From positions 312,001 to 376,000 of the forward strand of contig WNWL01000004.1 in the NCBI GenBank assembly GCA_009733745.1: DNA of 64,000 nt, read 5' to 3'. This document shows, one piece after another, positions 54,576-62,976 of the stretch. The position numbers were made by a program, and so were the translations under genes. Source of the DNA: Oceanobacillus sp. HTM 045 (lineage in GTDB: Bacteria > Pseudomonadota > Alphaproteobacteria > Rhodobacterales > Rhodobacteraceae). A model generated the notes under the pieces. That model saw only the letters and a list, made by a program, of their open reading frames with translations. It was not told where the DNA came from and ran no database searches. The stretch's first letter is position 1. Each line of letters begins with the position of its first letter.

Positions 54576-55701
54576 CTATTACGACGTATTGGGTGTTAAG
54601 CGCGGCGCGTCCGCCGAGGAGCTGAAGAAGGCCTATCGCCAGAAGGCGAAGGAACTTCACCCCGACCGGAATAAGGACAACCCGGAGGCCGAGTCCGCCT
54701 TCAAGGAGGTCAACGAGGCCTACGACGTCCTCAAGGACGCCGAGAAGAAGGCCGCCTACGACCAGTTCGGCCATGCTGCATTCGAGGGCGGCATGGGCGG
54801 GGGCGGCGGGCCGCGCGGCAATGCCGACTTCGCCTCCGCCTTCTCGGACGTGTTCGACGACCTGTTCGGCGACTTCATGGGCCGCGGCCGCGGCGGTGCG
54901 CGCGGCGGCCGGCCGCGCGGTTCGGACCTGCGCTACAACCTGACCATATCGCTGGAAGAGGCCTATACCGGCAAGACCGCCACCATCACGGTCCCGGGCT
55001 CGGTGCCCTGCGAGAGCTGCGACGGCACCGGCTCCGAGGGCGGCGCGCAGCCGCAGTCCTGCCCGACCTGCAAGGGCGCGGGCAAGGTCCGCGCGAGCCA
55101 GGGCTTCTTCACCATCGAGCGCACCTGCCCGACCTGCCAGGGCCAGGGCCAGATCATCAAGAACCCCTGCACCGCCTGCGCCGGCGCGGGCCGTGTCCGC
55201 AAGGACCGCTCGCTCAACGTGCAGATCCCCGCCGGCGTCGAGAGCGGCACCCGCATCCGCCTCGCCGGCGAGGGCGAGGCCGGGATGCGCGGCGCGCCTC
55301 CGGGCGATCTCTACATCTTCATCCAGGTGCGCGAGCACGCCTTCTTCGAGCGCCAGGGGGCGGATGTCTACTGCCGCATCCCGGTGCCGATGGTCACCGC
55401 CGCGCTCGGCGGCGAGATCGAGGCGCCGACGCCGGATGGCGGGCGCACCAAGGTGAAGGTCCCGGCCGGCGCGCAGTCCGGAAAGCAGCTGCGCCTGCGC
55501 GGCAAGGGCATGCCGGTGCTGCAGGGCGGCGGGCGCTCGGGCGACCTCTACATCGAGATGCAGGTCGAGACCCCGGTGAACCTCACCGCGAAGCAGAAGG
55601 AACTGCTCCGCGAGTTCGAGGCCGCAGGCGCGGACAACTCGCCCGACTCGAAGGACTTCTTCTCCAAGGTCCGCGACTTCTGGGAGGGCATGAAGGGCTG
55701 A
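54562..55701 (+). CDS. dnaJ: Co-chaperone DnaJ (Hsp40)
   Basis: Stimulates DnaK ATPase. 379 residues. J domain (1-70) has the essential HPD in [11 protein letters not shown]; then a Gly-rich linker ([16 protein letters not shown]), four zinc motifs [32 protein letters not shown] (about 152-215), and the C-terminal substrate domains. Start overlaps the FkbM gene by 14 bases. A strong hairpin follows the operon. Confidence 0.99.
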   Translation: MSKRDYYDVLGVKRGASAEELKKAYRQKAKELHPDRNKDNPEAESAFKEVNEAYDVLKDAEKKAAYDQFGHAAFEGGMGGGGGPRGNADFASAFSDVFDDLFGDFMGRGRGGARGGRPRGSDLRYNLTISLEEAYTGKTATITVPGSVPCESCDGTGSEGGAQPQSCPTCKGAGKVRASQGFFTIERTCPTCQGQGQIIKNPCTACAGAGRVRKDRSLNVQIPAGVESGTRIRLAGEGEAGMRGAPPGDLYIFIQVREHAFFERQGADVYCRIPVPMVTAALGGEIEAPTPDGGRTKVKVPAGAQSGKQLRLRGKGMPVLQGGGRSGDLYIEMQVETPVNLTAKQKELLREFEAAGADNSPDSKDFFSKVRDFWEGMKG

Positions 55702-55868
55702 CGGCCCTTCACGCCGCCGGGCGGGCTGTCCAGGGTTGGACGCCTTCCAACCCACTGATCTCAAGAGACAAAAGTGTTAACGGCATCGCGCGGCCGACCC
55801 GGGCCGCCACATGTGCCGATGCAGGCCGCGCGCCACGGGGGCACCGCTCCCACGGGCGCGAAACGCGA

Positions 55869-55898
55869 CGCGGCGCCCTGCCGGAACAGGGCGCCGCG
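55869..55898. terminator. Strong hairpin between dnaJ and hsp20
   Basis: Perfect 12-bp stem CGCGGCGCCCTG/CAGGGCGCCGCG with loop CCGGAA. It lies between the convergent dnaJ and hsp20 genes and could terminate or protect both messages. No T-tract is present on either side, so it may act with Rho. The rest of the 268-bp spacer holds no recognised signal. Confidence 0.55.
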
Positions 55899-55969
55899 CC
55901 AGACCTCCCGACCCCGGCAGCCTTGCGCCCGCGGCGCATGGCCGGGGGCACGGCCTCTGGCCGGGGGCG

Positions 55970-56386
55970 TCAGCCCCGCTTCACCGCGATCTTCTTCGCC
56001 GTGGCATTGGCCTCGACACGGCGCGGCACGCGGATCGTCAGCACGCCGTCGGCGAAGCTGGCATCGACCGACTCCTGGTCGGCATCCGCCGGGACGCGGA
56101 AGCTGCGCTGGAAGCTCCCGTACTCGACTTCCGAGAAGAAGAAGCTCTTGCCCTCCTCCTTCCGCGCGGCGCGCTTCTCGCCCTGCACGCTGACCGTGCC
56201 GTCGTGGATCTGCACGTCCACGTCCTCGGCCTTCACGCCGGGCAGTTCGATGCGAATCTCGTAGGCGTCTTCCGCCGCCAATGCTTCCGATCGCGGCGCG
56301 AACCAGTCGGCAACCCGCTCGCCAAGATGGCGGAACGGTTCCATCAGGTTCGGCCACCAGCCGGACGTCATGGATTTCTCGACCAT
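55970..56386 (-). CDS. Small heat-shock protein Hsp20
   Basis: A 138-residue ATP-independent chaperone. Alpha-crystallin domain (about 35-130): AYEIRIELPGVKAEDVDVQIHDGTVSVQGEKR, FFFSEVEYGSFQRSFRVPADADQESVDASFADGVLTIRVPRRV. An N-terminal Trp/Phe-rich segment (WWPNLMEPFRHLGERVADWF) and a C-terminal KKIAVKR tail (the IxI-like motif is weak). AGAGGAG stands before the ATG. An FNR-type box lies 62-75 bases upstream. Confidence 0.93.
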   Translation of the reverse strand: MVEKSMTSGWWPNLMEPFRHLGERVADWFAPRSEALAAEDAYEIRIELPGVKAEDVDVQIHDGTVSVQGEKRAARKEEGKSFFFSEVEYGSFQRSFRVPADADQESVDASFADGVLTIRVPRRVEANATAKKIAVKRG

Positions 56387-56447
56387 CAGCAGTCTCCTCT
56401 GCTTGAATGACAGCCCGGAAATACTGCTCCCGCGTGTGAAATCCGCA

Positions 56448-56461
56448 TTGATCCGCGTCAA
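56448..56461. promoter_or_regulatory. FNR/CRP-type box in the hsp20-dapB region
   Basis: TTGATCCGCGTCAA matches the FNR/Dnr pattern TTGAT-N4-ATCAA with one change (GTCAA). It is symmetric, so it can serve both genes: 62 bases from the hsp20 start on one side and 63 from dapB on the other. Such sites are bound by FnrL or Dnr proteins in Rhodobacterales under low oxygen; hsp20 is a plausible target. Confidence 0.65.
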
Positions 56462-56523
56462 CGGCCTGCCCCTTCCCCCGCGCTTTCGGGGCTGGTAGGC
56501 AGGGCCCCGAAAGGGAGGGTGAG

Positions 56524-57342
56524 ATGACCGTCGAGACATTGCTTCCGGTCGCCGTGATGGGCTGTTCCGGGCGGATGGGCCAGATGCTGGTCCGCGCCGT
56601 GCAGGAGAACGAGGGCGTGAAACTCTGCGGCGTCACCGAGCGCCCGGGCCACCCCTGGATCGGCCAGGACTACGGCACCGCCACCGGCGGCGCGCCGGTC
56701 GGCGTGACGGTGACGGACGACCCGCTCCCGGTCTTCGCCGAGGCGCGTGCGGTGCTCGACTTCACCTCGCCAGAGGCCACCGTCGCACATTCCGTCCTCG
56801 CGGCGCAGGCCCGTCTCGTGCACGTCATCGGCACCACCGGCCTCGCGGCGGAGCACCTGGAGAAGATCGCCGCCGCCGCCCGGCACGCGACCGTGGTCCG
56901 GGCCGGGAACATGTCGCTCGGGGTCAACCTGCTGACCGTGCTGACCCGCAAGGTCGCTGCCGCGCTCGACACCGATTTCGACATCGAGATCGTCGAGATG
57001 CACCATCACCACAAGGTCGACGCGCCGTCGGGCACCGCGCTGATGCTGGGCGAGGCCGCCGCCGCGGGCCGGGGCGTGCATCTGGACGAGGTGGCCGACC
57101 GCGGCCGCGACGGCATCACCGGCGCGCGCGAGACCGGCCATATCGGCTTCGCCGCGCTCCGGGGCGGCGACGTGGTCGGCGAGCACGAGGTGATCTTCGC
57201 CGGTGCGGGCGAGCGGCTGGTGCTGAAGCACATCGCGTCGGACAGGATGCTGTTCGCCCGCGGCGCGCTCAAGGCCGCCATCTGGGGGCAGGGGAAGAAG
57301 CCGGGCGAATACACCATGCTGGACGTGCTGGGCCTCGAGTGA
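56524..57342 (+). CDS. dapB: 4-hydroxy-tetrahydrodipicolinate reductase
   Basis: NAD(P)H-dependent step of lysine and diaminopimelate synthesis, linked to lysA in this window. 272 residues. [17 protein letters not shown] (nucleotide motif, 10-26), [71 protein letters not shown] (catalytic His and Lys). The ATG at 56524 has GGGAGGGTGAG before it. It is divergent from hsp20. Confidence 0.98.
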   Translation: MTVETLLPVAVMGCSGRMGQMLVRAVQENEGVKLCGVTERPGHPWIGQDYGTATGGAPVGVTVTDDPLPVFAEARAVLDFTSPEATVAHSVLAAQARLVHVIGTTGLAAEHLEKIAAAARHATVVRAGNMSLGVNLLTVLTRKVAAALDTDFDIEIVEMHHHHKVDAPSGTALMLGEAAAAGRGVHLDEVADRGRDGITGARETGHIGFAALRGGDVVGEHEVIFAGAGERLVLKHIASDRMLFARGALKAAIWGQGKKPGEYTMLDVLGLE

Positions 57343-57349
57343 GGCGGAT

Positions 57350-57799
57350 TTGAGCGAGCCAACGCTGCATCTCGTGAAGCTTTGCGTCGGTGCGACCGGC
57401 ATCGACGACCTGCGCGACTGGCAGGTGGCGCGGATGGCCGAGCGCGAAGCCCGCGGCGAGGACCCGCGCCCGCGCCACGTCACCCGCATGTGGCCCCGCC
57501 GCGCCGACGAGCTGCTGCAGGGCGGCTCGCTCTACTGGGTGTTCCAGGGCCTGATCCTTGCCCGCCAGCGCATCGCCGCGCTGGAAGAGGTGATCGGGGA
57601 GGACGGGATCCGCCGCTGCGGCATCCGCTTCGAGCCGGAAATCGTGCCGGTGGAGGCGCGCCCGCGCCGCCCGTTCCAGGGCTGGCGCTATCTCACCGCG
57701 AAGGACGCGCCGCCCGACCTGCCCGGCGCCGCGGACGCGCCCGACATGCCGGACGAGCTGCGCCGCGCGCTGGTCGAGCTGGGCGTCATCGGCAGTTGA
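57350..57799 (+). CDS. DUF1489 protein (TTG start)
   Basis: A 149-residue DUF1489 member, a family restricted to alphaproteobacteria with unknown function: LHLVKLCVGATGIDDLRDWQ, HVTRMWPRRADELLQGGSLYWVFQGLILARQRI, GIRRCGIRFEPEIVPVEARPRRPFQGWRYL. No ATG or GTG is near; the TTG at 57350 has GAGG eight bases upstream and sits seven bases after dapB, so the two form an operon. Its 3' end overlaps the convergent TIGR04282 gene by 14 bases. Confidence 0.88.
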   Translation: MSEPTLHLVKLCVGATGIDDLRDWQVARMAEREARGEDPRPRHVTRMWPRRADELLQGGSLYWVFQGLILARQRIAALEEVIGEDGIRRCGIRFEPEIVPVEARPRRPFQGWRYLTAKDAPPDLPGAADAPDMPDELRRALVELGVIGS

Positions 57800-58364
57800 G
57801 GTCCGCCTCGGTGTCCACGTCGCTGAGCGTGGCGGCATGGGCGATGGATAGCGGCGCGAGGCTCGCCTCGGTATCCGTGCGGGCGTGCGCGGTGGACCAC
57901 CTGACATCCCGGAACAGCCCCGCCGGCGCGGCGCGGCCCCGGCGCAGGCCGATCAGCCAGTAGCCGCCATCGGTCGCCGGGCCGATCACCGCCTCCGCCC
58001 GCCCCAGCGCCGCGAAGGCCTCGGCGATGTGGCGGGGCCCGATGCCGGGAATGTCCGCGCCGGCGATGCAGGCCGGGCCGGGAGGCAGGGCGCGGAAGGC
58101 CCGCGCCATCCGCGCGCCGAGATCGCCCCCGCCCTGCGGGATGCGGGGCAGATGCGCGGGCCAGAGCCGGCTCGCCATGCCCGCCGCGTCCGGGCTGACC
58201 GCGATCCAGGTCCGCCAGCGCGGGTCGCGCCCCAGCCGCCGCACGAGGCCCAGCGCCTGCCGCCGGAACCACCACGCGGCGGCGACCGTGCCGATGCCGC
58301 GGGCGAGGCGGGTCTTGACCCGGCCCGGCACCGGCTCCTTCGCGAAGATCACGAGATGCCTCAT
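57786..58364 (-). CDS. TIGR04282-type glycosyltransferase-like protein (DUF2064)
   Basis: A 192-residue protein of the DUF2064 family (TIGR04282, named for arsenosugar biosynthesis context): LVIFAKEPVPGRVKTRLA, ACIAGADIPGIGPRHIAEAFAALGRAEAVIGPATDGGYWLIGL. This is a GT-A-like nucleotide-binding fold. It overlaps the TIGR04283-type gene by four bases, the usual pairing. No arsenic methylase or phosphatase is nearby, so the arsenosugar role is only a family label. Confidence 0.88.
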   Translation of the reverse strand: MRHLVIFAKEPVPGRVKTRLARGIGTVAAAWWFRRQALGLVRRLGRDPRWRTWIAVSPDAAGMASRLWPAHLPRIPQGGGDLGARMARAFRALPPGPACIAGADIPGIGPRHIAEAFAALGRAEAVIGPATDGGYWLIGLRRGRAAPAGLFRDVRWSTAHARTDTEASLAPLSIAHAATLSDVDTEADLNCR

Positions 58365-59053
58365 CGGCCCCGCTCGTAGCGCGCCGCCAACTTCTCGGGT
58401 GCGCGGCCCATGAAGTAGAGCGCCAGCGTCGTCAGGTTCCGCCACCCGCGCCGCAGCCAGCCGTCACGGGCGTAGCGCGCGGCGGAGGTCGTCACCGTGG
58501 CCGGCAGGCCCCGCAGCCGGCGCCGCCCGATCCGGCGCACCAGCGCCACGTCCTCCATCAGCGGGATTTCCTCGTAGCCGCCCGCGCGCTCGTAGAGGCC
58601 GCGGCGGATGAGCAGCCCCTGGTCGCCATAGGGCAGGGCGCAGAGGCGGGAGCGCAGGTTGGCCCAGCCCGCCACGACGCGCGCCATCACCCCGCCCCGG
58701 TCGAAACGCAGGCGGAACCACCCGGCGCGGTCGGGATGGGCCCGCATATGCTGGCGCACCACCTCGGCCCAGCCCTCCGGCAGCATCGTGTCGGCGTGGA
58801 GCACCAGCAGCCACTCGCCGCCCGCCGCCGCGCAGCCCGCGGAGAGCTGCGGCCCGCGGCCGCGCGGGGCGGCCACCATGTCCGCCCCGGTCGCCTCCGC
58901 GATGGCCGCCGTGTCGTCCTCCGACCCGCCATCGGCGAGGATCACCTCGCGGATCAGCCCTTCCATCAGCGGCTCTGCCACGGCGGCGAGGGTCGGGCCG
59001 AGCGTCTCCGCCGCGTTCAGCGTGGGAATGACGACCGAGAGCGGCGCGCTCAT
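58361..59053 (-). CDS. TIGR04283-type family 2 glycosyltransferase
   Basis: A 230-residue GT-A glycosyltransferase: PLSVVIPTLNAAETLGPTLAAVAEP (5-28), EVILADGGSEDDTAAIAEATGADMVAAPRGRGPQL, WLLVLHADTMLPEGW (DxD-like HAD), YGDQGLLIRRGLYERAGGYEEIPLMEDVALVRRI. It pairs with the downstream TIGR04282 gene; both overlap the MFS gene in sequence, so three genes form one operon. Sugar acceptor unknown. Confidence 0.9.
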   Translation of the reverse strand: MSAPLSVVIPTLNAAETLGPTLAAVAEPLMEGLIREVILADGGSEDDTAAIAEATGADMVAAPRGRGPQLSAGCAAAGGEWLLVLHADTMLPEGWAEVVRQHMRAHPDRAGWFRLRFDRGGVMARVVAGWANLRSRLCALPYGDQGLLIRRGLYERAGGYEEIPLMEDVALVRRIGRRRLRGLPATVTTSAARYARDGWLRRGWRNLTTLALYFMGRAPEKLAARYERGR

Positions 59054-60276
59054 CGCACCGGCACGGGCCGCGCGCCCGCGAGCTGGGTCATCGCCAGCGC
59101 GCAGGTGGCCAGCACCGCGTAGGCCGCGAAGAGCGGCATCACGTCGCCGGTGAACTCCTGCCCGATCGCCCAGCCGAGCGGCACGGAAAGGCTGGTGGCC
59201 ACGAACTGCACCACCGACGAGCCGATCCCCGCGACCTGCCCGAGCGGCTCCATCGCCAGCGCGTTGAAGTTGGAGAACAGCAGCCCGGTCGGGAACAGGA
59301 CCAGCGACATCAGCACCATGAAGACCGGCAGCGCCGGCAGCCCGTCCGCCAGCCAGGCGGTGGCGAGGCCGGTGAGGCCGAGGACGATCTTGCCGAGCAG
59401 CGCCACCCGCACCAGCCGGCGCATCCCCAGCCGGATCACCAGCCGGCTGTTGGCCCAGCTCGCGATGCCCATCACCAGAGCCAGCGCCGCGAAGGCGAGC
59501 GGGAACCACGGGCCGAGCCCGTAGGCCTCCTCCAGGATCTGCTGCGAGGTGCCGAGCCAGCTCACGAAGGCGCCGAAGACGCATCCCATCGCCACCGTGT
59601 AGCACATCGCCGTCCGGGTCGAGACAACCGCCACGAAGGATGCGGAGAGCGACCGGAACTCCGGCTTCGGCCGCCGTTCTGGCGGCAGCGTCTCCGGCAC
59701 GCCCAGCAGGTACCAGGTGCCCGAGACCAGCGCGAGCATGAGGAACAGCGCGAAGATCGCCCGCCAGCCCGCGATCCACTCCGTCACCTGACCAAGCAGC
59801 GGCGCCAGCATCGGCACGAGGATGAAGATCATCATGATCAGCGACATGATCCGCGCCATCGGCCGGCCCTCGTAGAGGTCGCGCACGATGGCGATGGCCA
59901 CCACCCGCGGCCCGCCCGCGCCGAAGCCCTGCAGCGCCCGGCCCGCGTACATCATCTCCGGCGAGGTCGCGAACATCGACATCAGCGAGCCGACCACGAA
60001 GATCCCCCAGCCGATCATCGCCGCGCGCTTGCGCCCGATGAAGTCCGATGCCGTGCCCGAGACGAGCTGGCTCAGCCCGAAACCGAGGAACAGGAAGGTG
60101 ATGACCAGCTGCCGGTCGTTCTCGCCGGCCATGTTCAGGTCCGCCGCCATGCTGTCGAGCGCGGGCAGGACCGCGTCGATCGACAGCGCGATGACCGAGC
60201 TCATCAGCGCCATGAAGGCAAGAAAGGTGGCGGGCGCCCGGCCTTCGGCGCGGTCGGACTCGGTGGGGAGGCTCAT
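59050..60276 (-). CDS. Bcr/CflA-family MFS drug-resistance exporter
   Basis: A 408-residue MFS protein with about 12 helices. N-terminal MSSVIALSIDAVLPALDSMAADLNM and FGLSQLVSGTASDFIGRKRAAMIGWGIFVVGSLMSMFATSPEMMYAGRALQGFGAGGPRVVAIAIVRDLYEGRPMARIMS are the 14-TM-independent Bcr/CflA hallmark (GxxSDRxGRR-like loop, GxGxGG motif). Substrates unknown. The first gene of the operon with the two glycosyltransferase-like genes; divergent from ygfZ. Confidence 0.9.
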   Translation of the reverse strand: MSLPTESDRAEGRAPATFLAFMALMSSVIALSIDAVLPALDSMAADLNMAGENDRQLVITFLFLGFGLSQLVSGTASDFIGRKRAAMIGWGIFVVGSLMSMFATSPEMMYAGRALQGFGAGGPRVVAIAIVRDLYEGRPMARIMSLIMMIFILVPMLAPLLGQVTEWIAGWRAIFALFLMLALVSGTWYLLGVPETLPPERRPKPEFRSLSASFVAVVSTRTAMCYTVAMGCVFGAFVSWLGTSQQILEEAYGLGPWFPLAFAALALVMGIASWANSRLVIRLGMRRLVRVALLGKIVLGLTGLATAWLADGLPALPVFMVLMSLVLFPTGLLFSNFNALAMEPLGQVAGIGSSVVQFVATSLSVPLGWAIGQEFTGDVMPLFAAYAVLATCALAMTQLAGARPVPVR

Positions 60277-60370
60277 GGGAGGCTCGCGTATGGGATTCGT
60301 TGGCTTATAGCGGGGCTGAAACGTCGTGACGATGCACTTATGTCTCGGCGGACGGTTTTGGAGGTGCGCC

Positions 60371-61201
60371 ATGACGGCGAAGGAATCGGCTGTGGGGCCG
60401 GCGAAGGGTTTCGTGGATGCAGGGCGGGCGCTGATCGCGGTCGGCGGGGGCGACCGGGTCGCGTTCCTGCAGGGGCTGGTGACGAACGACGTGGCACGGG
60501 TCGCGCCGGGAAGGGCGGTCTATGCCGCGCTGCTCACGCCGCAGGGCAAGTACCTGTTCGACTTCTTCCTCCTTGCCGGGGAGGACGCGATCCTCGTCGA
60601 TGTCGCCGCCGGCCGTGCCGCCGCGCTGGCGCAGCGGCTCTCGATGTACCGCCTGCGCCGCGACGTGACGATCGGCGCGGCGGAGGGGCTCTCCGTGGCG
60701 CTGGTCTGGGGCGGCGCGCCCGGCCCGCTGCCGGAGGGGCATTTCGCCGTGCCCGACCCGCGCGACGCCGCGCTCGGCTGGCGCGTCTACGGCCCCGACC
60801 CCGCCATGGCCATCGCGGAGGAGGGGACGCGGGCGGAATACGACGCGCTCCGCGTCGCCGCCGCCGTGCCCGAAGGCGGGCTGGAACTGCTGCCGGAGGA
60901 AAGCTTCGTGCTGGAGCACCGCTTCGCCGACATCGCCGGGGTGGATTTCCGCAAGGGCTGTTTCGTCGGCCAGGAAGTCACCGCGCGGATGCGCCACAAG
61001 ACCGAGCTGAAGAAGGGCCTCGTGCGCGTCGCCGTCGAGGGCGACGCCGAGCCGGGGGCCGAAATCGTCACCGCCGAGGGCAAGCCCGCGGGCCGGCTCG
61101 GCACCGTGTCGGGCGGCACCGCGCTGGCGCATCTGCGCTACGACCGGGCGCAGGGCGAGATGCTGGCGGGCGGGGCGAAGCTGTCGCTGATCGACGGTTA
61201 G
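60371..61201 (+). CDS. ygfZ: Folate-binding iron-sulfur cluster protein YgfZ
   Basis: Helps make and repair [4Fe-4S] clusters with tetrahydrofolate, in the cytoplasm. 276 residues with the hallmark KGCFVGQEVTARMRHKTELKKGLVRV (K-G-C-x-x-G-Q-E near 200) and AFLQGLVTNDVARVAPGRAVYAALLTPQGKYLFDFFL at the start. GGAGG precedes the ATG. Target enzymes include MiaB-like proteins and queuosine-pathway enzymes elsewhere; queG is 1.7 kb away. Confidence 0.95.
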   Translation: MTAKESAVGPAKGFVDAGRALIAVGGGDRVAFLQGLVTNDVARVAPGRAVYAALLTPQGKYLFDFFLLAGEDAILVDVAAGRAAALAQRLSMYRLRRDVTIGAAEGLSVALVWGGAPGPLPEGHFAVPDPRDAALGWRVYGPDPAMAIAEEGTRAEYDALRVAAAVPEGGLELLPEESFVLEHRFADIAGVDFRKGCFVGQEVTARMRHKTELKKGLVRVAVEGDAEPGAEIVTAEGKPAGRLGTVSGGTALAHLRYDRAQGEMLAGGAKLSLIDG

Positions 61202-61327
61202 GATCGGCGGCTAGGATCGACGGCAAGGGGCGTGCAACCCGTGCCCCGATTTCCCCGTTAACACTTTTTTCGTTTGATTCCAGTGTGTTGCGACGGTTTT
61301 AACCTTGCAATCGCCCCGGCGGCGCCT

Positions 61328-62176
61328 TCACCCGCCTTCCGCCAGCAGTGCCGCGAGCCCGGTGCGGTAGTCCGGGAACTTCAGGTCGTAGCCCAGCTCC
61401 TCCTTGATCCGCGCGTTCGAGACCCGCTTCGACTCGGCGTAGAAGCTGCGCGCCATCGGCGTCATCTCCGCCTCGTCGAACGGCACTTCGGGCGGCAGCG
61501 GAAGGCCGAGCAGTTCGGCGGCATGGGCGATCACGTCCTCCGGCGGGGCGGGGTCGTCGTCGCAGAGATTGTAGACCGCGCCCGGGTCCGGCCGCGCGAT
61601 GGAGGCCGCGAGCACGCCCGCGATGTCCTCGACATGGATGCGCGAGAAGACCTGTCCCGGCTTCACGATCCGCCGCGCGGTGCCCGCCTTCACCTTCTCG
61701 AACGGCCCCCGCCCCGGCCCGTATATCCCGGCAAGGCGGAAGATGTGGAGCGGCAGGCCGGGGATCGCCTGCCATGCCGCCTCCGCCTCCGCCCGCGCCC
61801 TGCCGCGGGCCGTTCCGGGCGTCAGCGGCGTCGATTCGTCCACCCAGCCGCCCGCATGGTCGCCGTAGACCCCCGTGGTCGAGAGATAACCCACCCAATC
61901 GATGGTTGCGGCGCGGATCGCGTTTCCATGCGCCGCCAGCACCGGGTCGCCCTCCTTCCCCGGCGCGGCGGAGACCAGCAGGTGGCTCGCCTCCGCGAAG
62001 GCGGCCTTCGCGTCCTCCAGCGGGAAGATCAGCGGCTCGGCGCCCGCCGCCTCGATCTCCGCGAAGCCCTCGCGCCGCCGGGTGGTGCCGATCACCCGCC
62101 AGCCCTGAGGCAGCAGCAGCCGGGCCAGCGCCCGGGCCGAATAGCCGAGGCCGATGCAGAGCAGGGTCTTCGTCAT
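61328..62176 (-). CDS. NAD-dependent epimerase/dehydratase-like (extended SDR)
   Basis: A 282-residue extended SDR. The nucleotide-binding start is LLCIGLGYSARALARLLLPQGWRVIGTTRR (G-x-G-x-S-A variant of GxxGxxG). STTGVYGDHAG carries the catalytic Ser/Thr and Tyr (YGDHAGGW), and FRLAGIYGPGRG, SRIHVEDIAGVLAASI, YNLCDDDPAPP are family features. Substrate unknown; many relatives are annotated as YeeZ-like oxidoreductases. Divergent from the TPR gene. Confidence 0.88.
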   Translation of the reverse strand: MTKTLLCIGLGYSARALARLLLPQGWRVIGTTRRREGFAEIEAAGAEPLIFPLEDAKAAFAEASHLLVSAAPGKEGDPVLAAHGNAIRAATIDWVGYLSTTGVYGDHAGGWVDESTPLTPGTARGRARAEAEAAWQAIPGLPLHIFRLAGIYGPGRGPFEKVKAGTARRIVKPGQVFSRIHVEDIAGVLAASIARPDPGAVYNLCDDDPAPPEDVIAHAAELLGLPLPPEVPFDEAEMTPMARSFYAESKRVSNARIKEELGYDLKFPDYRTGLAALLAEGG

Positions 62177-62235
62177 GGTCCTCGCCCGTCCGATGCGCTA
62201 GATGGTGCTCGAAATCATAGTGGGAGCCGCCCGGA

Positions 62236-62976
62236 ATGCGAGCCATCGCCGCCCTTCTCGCCGCCCTTCTCGCCGCCAGCCCCGCATGGGCCGTGGAGGA
62301 CTACGCCTCCTGCGCCGCGCTGGTCTCCGCCGACCCGGCCACCGCCGAGGTGGAGGCGGATCGCTGGGAGCGGTTCGGCGGCGGCGCGCCCGCGGCGCAC
62401 TGCAAGGCACTGGCGCTGGAGGCGCAGGGCGCCGACCTCAAGGCCGCCGAGGTGCTGATCTATGCGTTCGAGATCTATCCCGAGCTGCAGCCGCGCGCGC
62501 AGGCGGAGATCCTCGCGCAGGCGGCGCGCATCTACGTGAAGCGCGGCCTCTACGAGCAGGCCGACTACATTCTCAACCGCGCGGCGGAGATCATGCCCGA
62601 CGCGCCCGACCTGCTCCGCGCCCGGGCCACGCTGCGCCTCGCTCAGGGCGCGCCCTCCGCGGCGGACGAGGACCTGACCCAGCTTCTTCAGGCCCATCCT
62701 CCCACCGCCGAGGACGTGCTCCTACGCGCGACCGCACGCCGGCAGGCCGGCAGCATGGCCGACGCACGGTCCGACGCCGTCTGGGCGGCGGAACTGGCGC
62801 CGGAAAGCGCGACCGTCTGGCTGGAACTCGGCGCGGCGGAAGCGGCGCTCGGCAACAAGGACGAGGCGCGGCGCGCATGGCTCAAGGCCATCTCCCTCGA
62901 CCCGGACGGTGCCGAGGGCGCGATCGGGCGCACTGCGCAGCTCAGCCTGCAGAAGATGGAACTGGGCGCGGAATAG
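62236..62976 (+). CDS. Exported TPR-repeat protein
   Basis: A 246-residue protein with a signal peptide (1-20, [17 protein letters not shown]) and repeated two-helix units from about 60 onward: [76 protein letters not shown], the TPR W-L-G-Y-F-A-P pattern. A periplasmic scaffold protein; function unknown. Its 3' end overlaps the convergent queG by 35 bases. Confidence 0.88.
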   Translation: MRAIAALLAALLAASPAWAVEDYASCAALVSADPATAEVEADRWERFGGGAPAAHCKALALEAQGADLKAAEVLIYAFEIYPELQPRAQAEILAQAARIYVKRGLYEQADYILNRAAEIMPDAPDLLRARATLRLAQGAPSAADEDLTQLLQAHPPTAEDVLLRATARRQAGSMADARSDAVWAAELAPESATVWLELGAAEAALGNKDEARRAWLKAISLDPDGAEGAIGRTAQLSLQKMELGAE

